A stretch of DNA of 64,000 bases, from contig NC_081153.1 in NCBI RefSeq assembly GCF_958295425.1, forward strand, positions 2,514,419 to 2,578,418, given 5' to 3'. This stretch comes from Solea solea. Lineage: Eukaryota; Chordata; Actinopteri; Pleuronectiformes; Soleidae. Below are positions 58,651 through 64,000 of the stretch, piece by piece (the first letter of the stretch is position 1; the number at the start of each line of letters is the position of its first letter). Both the position numbers and the translations under genes were made by a program. The notes beneath the pieces were generated by a model, which searched no databases, was not told the origin of the DNA, and was given only the letters and a program-made list of their open reading frames with translations.

Positions 58651-59951
58651 TTTCATAGATGTTTTATGATGCCAGGTCCTCATAAAGCCACTCACCAGAG
58701 ACACCACAGTACGATATTGTCACAATATTGTAATATACGGAGTATTTGTAACTCAACAAATATTGCGATATACTCACACTGCAGCTCTAATGAGCACTTA
58801 GCACCATCTAGTGGACTGAAACTTCGATTTATTTATTTTTTTCTGCTAATCCGCAAGAAGTTTAATGTTTAATATGCTTAAAAAATGGAAACTTGGTGTA
58901 GCATTTTTCTTATGATCTCTCACTCACTGTGTGTATGTCAGACTGATGTTGGCAACACTCGGTATGATCTGATATAATGTGTCACAACACGGCATAAGAG
59001 AGGGAACGTGAAAAGTCATCAGTGAGACTGACGCGTTCATTTGTAGCATCTTTGAGTCACGATCACGGCTTCAAAGTCATTAGTGAGAGGGCTCTGTAAT
59101 GAAAGAGGGCAATCTTTACTAAAGGGAACACATTAAAGAGCTGTGTAAATATCTAAAATAAAGATGTCTCAAAACACGGCCATAAAAGGACTATTTATTT
59201 TTTAAAAACCCCTAAAAAAATTCACTTTGGATCAGGTGAAATTCTGCTCCACGAAGAGTAAACAGTGAAAGATAATTGCCAAAGTACGCCGTCGAGTGTC
59301 TGTGTGCGTTTTTAATTAACAACTTTAAACACACTGGTGTTGACTTTGTGAAATGCAACTTGGCTGTGCAGAAAGGTTGAATAATGTGTCTTACATGCAT
59401 CCAAATGAGTCGGAGCAAATACGGAGGAGATTAGAATTAAAAATTGTCTGGGATTATCCCTGCAGGCAGGAGCCCCCACCACCCTGCACAACCCCAATGG
59501 AAGCGACCCTTTTGTGTCATTTTAATGCCGTTTTGTTGATTCTCGTGCAGCCGGCGGCTTCTTTTCAGCTGCTCTTAATGACATTTAATGTATTTGAAAA
59601 TTAAAAGTGAACAATGTACTGCTTTGTAGTTATTAATTAAGTGTTAGGTTTTGAAATGATTGAAAAATGTGGTTAAACATAAATAGTTGTTATGGAGGTC
59701 ATTTGATGGAAAAGAAATATTGCAGAAACAGCAATTATTGATGTTTAAATGTAAAATTACAGAATTCATGTAGATTTAACACAAACTTAAGCATATGTGA
59801 ACTATTATCTATTGTTTAACCAAGTCTAATAATAGTCACACTTGTATCGCTAAGAACATAAATGCGCTTTTCCTTCATTGAGCTCATTTTTTGTTTTTCT
59901 TCCAGCTACTGAACATCTGACGTGATTATTGTAATCAAATACTAATTCATT
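58651..59951. other. intergenic, candidate conserved non-coding stretch
   Basis: 59250-59620 is single-copy in appearance with TAATTA and homeodomain-like motifs and no simple repeats. No gene recognised. Confidence 0.4.
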
Positions 59952-60965
59952 TAGTGATGCACGATACGAAAAATTTCAAACGATAACCGATCATTTCTCA
60001 TGGCTGATACTGATAAATTTAATATAATCTGAATATAATCTGCAGTTTGAGCACAATGCAGTGATGAAAAACTGATGTTTTAGTAGCTCTGGCCTATCTG
60101 TAACAGCAAACAAGTTTTGGCTCTTCAAATATTTATTTTTTTCATGTCATCACACAAATATGTGGTGATTCTCTGTAAATAACAGTAAGGTATTTGTGGC
60201 GTTAAGTCAAATATTTTTTAAATATAAAACGATATGCATTGACAAACTAAATTACAAAAAATGTAATCAAATACATAAAACAGTGCATCCTCAAAAATAA
60301 AGTGAATCATCAACCAAAGGTTTACAGAATTATTAATGCTTTGAGATTTTTCCGAAATCTTATAGTTCAAAATAAGAAAACTTAAAATGATTTCCACTTT
60401 CCACTCAACATTTCTTAACCTCCCCCCAAACTATCTTTTCACTTGTCCAAATGTGCTATTAACTTGCAAAAACCTGAGTTCTCAATGATAGAAAAAGGCT
60501 GGTTGTCGAGCGCTATGAATTCCATAACTTTGTCGTTAATGGCTTTAGACTTTTCACTGTCTCTTGAAACGTATTTACAGTTTTCAAACGCCTGCCGAAC
60601 AGGGACATCGACACTCCATGTTGTTGTTTTGTTGTTTGTATTCTTTCAGTACCGCTTTGTCGCTATGACAACTTTTCAGGTGAGCTTTTAGTGTTCTTTC
60701 CTTCTGTTGGGATGCTCACTAAACAGCTTTTGCAAACAACAATGGGTTTTATGATCATCTGACGCAGAGGACAAACGAACACACTGGTGGAGACATGTTC
60801 ATTATTAATCAGGCAGTGACGGGTCAGGCTTGGGTCCTGCTAGTAAGGCGCGATAGATGACGTAACCAGCGTCAAAACAATCCCTCCCCAATTTCATTAA
60901 TTTATCGGATCGATAAAAAAATGACGTAATTTTTTTATCGGTACGATAAATATCGTGCATCCCTA
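59952..60965 (-). mobile_element. hAT-family element, 1014 bp, with BED-finger relic
   Basis: Ends tagtgatgcacgatac and tatcgtgcatcccta are inverted repeats typical of fish hAT elements. Flanks aattcatt and aatttact agree at 6 of 8 positions, a decayed 8-bp target duplication. On the minus strand 60750-60663 reads KPIVVCKSCLVSIPTEGKN and stops soon after, similar to the start of a BED zinc finger (C-x2-C). The transposase is otherwise deleted. Confidence 0.75.
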
Positions 60966-63170
60966 AATTTACTGTTACCCATTAAATGCCAGGTTTTTAT
61001 TATGATGCTAGATATTATTCATTATTTTTAATATACTACATGCAAAATAAAGTTTGCATTGAATTATTACAGTACATTTAAATTCTGACACATAAGGAAC
61101 TGTAATTGATGTCTCCTTTTAGCTGTAAGTGCTCACTCACCCTTTGACGACATGAAACTGCTGCGTAAGTAAAAATCCTTACGCATGTGGCCTTTAAATC
61201 GCAGCAACGCCGTCCAGACAGTGAGTCTGAAATGTGAACAGTCGAGAGAAAGGAGATATATCGCGAGTTTCTTCTAGAGAGGGATCATCAGTCTGTGAGT
61301 AACTTAGCAACTGGCTTCAGGTCTCATTTTTGTTTGAAGCTGTTCATGTGAACTTTTGCTACCTTGTTATGGAGTGTCTCTTTGCTGTGAATAAACTAAA
61401 GAACAGTTTATTCCCTTTTCACCAGCTGACTGAATGACAGCTCATCTCATTCTGTGTTCAGAGATACCTGCAATAACAATGCAGTGGAAATCACTAATGT
61501 GATTGATTTCTTTTTTTTTCCTCTTATTGCCATGACAGTGAGTCTGCCTGGGCTTGTGCAGGGAGAAAAATAATGCTCTACAAAACAATGTCACAACAAG
61601 ATCCATAAAGCAGCACCTTTTTATTTCATAAACTTCATCCTCCATGTCGAGAACAAACCTTTGAAAGAGAAGAACTACTGAAAACGGTCATCTATGTGGT
61701 TTACATATGACTTTATCCAGGTATTATATAATTCAAACAGGCAGATTATGTACAGAAACAGTCACTTCTTTTAAACATTTAAGTCGCAGACAAACAAGAA
61801 ATGATGATCTAGAAATGATTTCTGTCGTACTAATTTTATCTCGATCAACTTCTGTGACGAGAAGCGGCTCATGTTTGTAAGAAAATAATTTATAGATGGA
61901 TATTTTCCCCTCTGTGCTGCACGTTTGATGTTACTGTTGTTCAAAGAAGACACAACAGGCTCTGAATTTAACCCTTCAGAGTTCCTTTTAAAAGAACAAA
62001 TAATTTGTTCCTGAACCAATTTATCATAATAGTTATAATCGAATTGTCCTTGAAATATATTTAATGGAAATTATTGAGAGATATACATTGAATTTAAAAA
62101 AAAAAAAAAAAAAAATCAATATTTGATACGTATATTTCAGGCTAGTTTTAAAAGATTGACTCATTCAAAGTGGAAAAAAGTATTATTACTGTATACAATG
62201 TTTTTACATTGGTTTTGGGGGAAGATGACATTTTCTGCCGCTAGGAACAAATTGGTAAGTTTGTGCGTAGCTTAGCCATTTTAGGCTAATTAAAGGAACT
62301 GGGATGACCGTTCTAAAGTTTACCAAAAATCCTCTGGCAAGATGGCTGCTCCTGTCATGAAAAAGTATGTTTTTGTGTCTTCTCGGCAGCTGAACTGCAC
62401 GTCAAAGTCTGTGGGTGGCGGACGAGTGGGCTGCTTGTAATGTACTACGTCTACATGAGCTAATATCTTAATGTCTTGGGGCAAATTACAATAAATCTGG
62501 AATAAAAAAAAGCAGAGAACATTAATTATGCAGAGGGTAATCTGAGGTTATTGATTGCCAAAGTCAAAATTAGACAAGAAGAACGATTCGTTCATTCATA
62601 TCAAAAGAATCTGATGCTAAATTTAAGAGGTGGACAGAAATAGAGATGAGTGATGATATGATTTCTATTCATAGAGGGAAGCTCGACAGTCGTTGTCATG
62701 TTGAGGAATAAGGAATATAATCACTGCTAAACTCGGAGGCCTATAAAATTTCAATGCTCAAGGTTGTAAAACATTCATATCACTGATATAAAATGTAATT
62801 ACAGAAGTCTGAGAGTCTTAGACTCGTAGCCCTGAAAGTCTGCGCTTCTCCTGTTACTTCATTCAAGACGACAAACTGCTGATGCTTGTGTTTAAAAAGA
62901 ATTGTTTTTTTAAGATGCATCGCGATTCTGCATCGCCGCACATAATGATGTGTGTGTGTCTGTGTTTGGGTTGCTGATGCCCTCATACATAACATACTGT
63001 ATCTAAACAGTGTATTACATTTAATTGTTTTTTTATATAAAAATCTACAACTGCAGCTATCTATACCACAAAACTGCTTGTTCTTTTTTGAAGCATTAGT
63101 TCTGTTTTTGTGCATTGGTTTATATGGAAACATTTGTCCTGAATTGTATTGCATTGCATCGTATCATATG
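60966..63170. other. intergenic sequence
   Basis: An A run lies at 62097-62115. 61120-61430, ending in a region with aataaac, could be a solo LTR but has no defined ends. No gene recognised. Confidence 0.35.
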
Positions 63171-63425
63171 AAAAAGAGATTTAATCTTACGAGAATAAAG
63201 TTGTAATTTAAAAACAGTTTTTAATCTCATAATGTTACAACTTTATTCTCATAGAGTTTTTTTTATTTTATTTTATTTTATTTTTATTCTATTCTCATTT
63301 AAATGAGCTGTTGTGAATGTGTGTTTCCCCCCTGGGGGAGAAATAAAGTCATTCAATCAATCAATATTGCGACTTTATTCGCAAAAGATTACATTTTTAC
63401 CCCCTGTTGTTTGGCCCTAATACTC
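63171..63425. repeat. AT-rich repeat related to the 47.8-kb element, with retroposon tail
   Basis: cttacgagaataaagttgta and its inverted partner acaactttattctcatag surround TTTTA pentamers; a tail ccctgggggagaaataaagt with a TCAA run (63331-63365) sits inside. It closes with tttggccctaata, the same ending as the element at 47813-48463. Confidence 0.6.
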
Positions 63426-64000
63426 AGTTGTAGTATCCTGATATCAAATTGAATTGAATCGTGGAACTGATAATCATAGTAGAATTGTGAGTCCAGTGAA
63501 GATGCACAGCTCTATAGATCATGCAACAACATGACAAATAAAAAATAATGTAGGTTTTGTTGTTGCAAAGGAGCAGAGGTTTAATTTACAGGACGAGCGT
63601 TAGAGAGTGAAATAACCAACTTAACATCCAGTCTGCGAGGCAAACTAAACTTTGCAAAAGTGTTTCATGTTGTTTCATGAGATTCAGTGCTTTAACATTT
63701 CTTAAAATATTCAACGATTATCCAGCTTGTTGTTATCCTGAGTCAGTAAAAGTAATTACCCTGCCCATAGTATTTGTTTCCCATCACATTCAGAGTAAAG
63801 TACGGAGTAATTGTACTCTTATATGAGTAACATTACGTGTTTTTAAAAGAAGGAAGGGTGATTAAGAAATGTAATATGCCGCATATGCATCATATTCTTA
63901 TCAAATCTGGTGAACTAATACTTAGACATCATTTATGTGCATTATATAATGTAATCACAGGTGAGAACTGCAGCAAATGAAACCCAATAAATTCCAGTCA
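63426..64000. other. intergenic sequence to window end
   Basis: Nothing recognised. Confidence 0.45.

Noticed and set aside
21732..64000. A KHDRBS3 or other neighbouring gene on either strand
   Set aside because: No exon with recognisable KH-domain or other protein similarity was seen; the next gene is likely beyond the window.

Overview
The window looks like a piece of a teleost fish chromosome. The only recognisable protein-coding gene is a vertebrate FAM135B orthologue, split into many GT-AG exons. The introns and flanks are full of simple repeats, hAT-type miniature elements, SINE/LINE tails and foldback elements of kinds seen in bony fish. I had no alignment or search tool, so all family names come from motif recognition.

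Region 1 (1-21731, + strand): the 3' part of fam135b. Sixteen coding exons can be joined in one continuous frame from 1676 to the TGA at 21729-21731 (3696 nt, 1231 residues). The first roughly 100 residues of the usual protein lie upstream of the window. The order is an N-terminal FAM135 domain, a large serine-rich disordered exon (11553-13341), then a C-terminal lipase-like alpha/beta-hydrolase domain with the HGLDG and GHSLG motifs. Several acceptors follow directly on microsatellites; one has a polypyrimidine minisatellite of about 240 bp as its tract. The 5.2-kb intron 13342-18501 holds the most structured repeats: a GC-rich hairpin, an array with a recurring sequence motif, and a 1.3-kb foldback element with arms of several hundred bases.

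Region 2 (21732-about 43.8 kb): 3' UTR and intergenic DNA without a recognisable gene. It holds TTAA-flanked and hAT-type miniature elements, a tandem array interrupted by a decayed hAT fragment, a tRNA-derived SINE head, LINE tails and many microsatellites. Some stretches look single-copy and may be conserved non-coding sequence; in mammals FAM135B is followed by a large gene desert, which would fit.

Region 3 (about 43.8-46.6 kb): a possible small spliced transcript. A CpG-bearing promoter-like stretch is followed by strong donor and acceptor sites that join into a very short ORF. It may be a lncRNA.

Region 4 (46.6-64 kb): gene-free. It contains a 651-bp foldback element with a 6-bp target-site duplication and a 45-bp internal tandem repeat, an 11-bp minisatellite of about 650 bp with higher-order structure, and a 1-kb hAT element with a probable BED-finger relic. 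The long ORFs here are by-products of tandem repeats. No rRNA, true tRNA gene or CRISPR array was seen.
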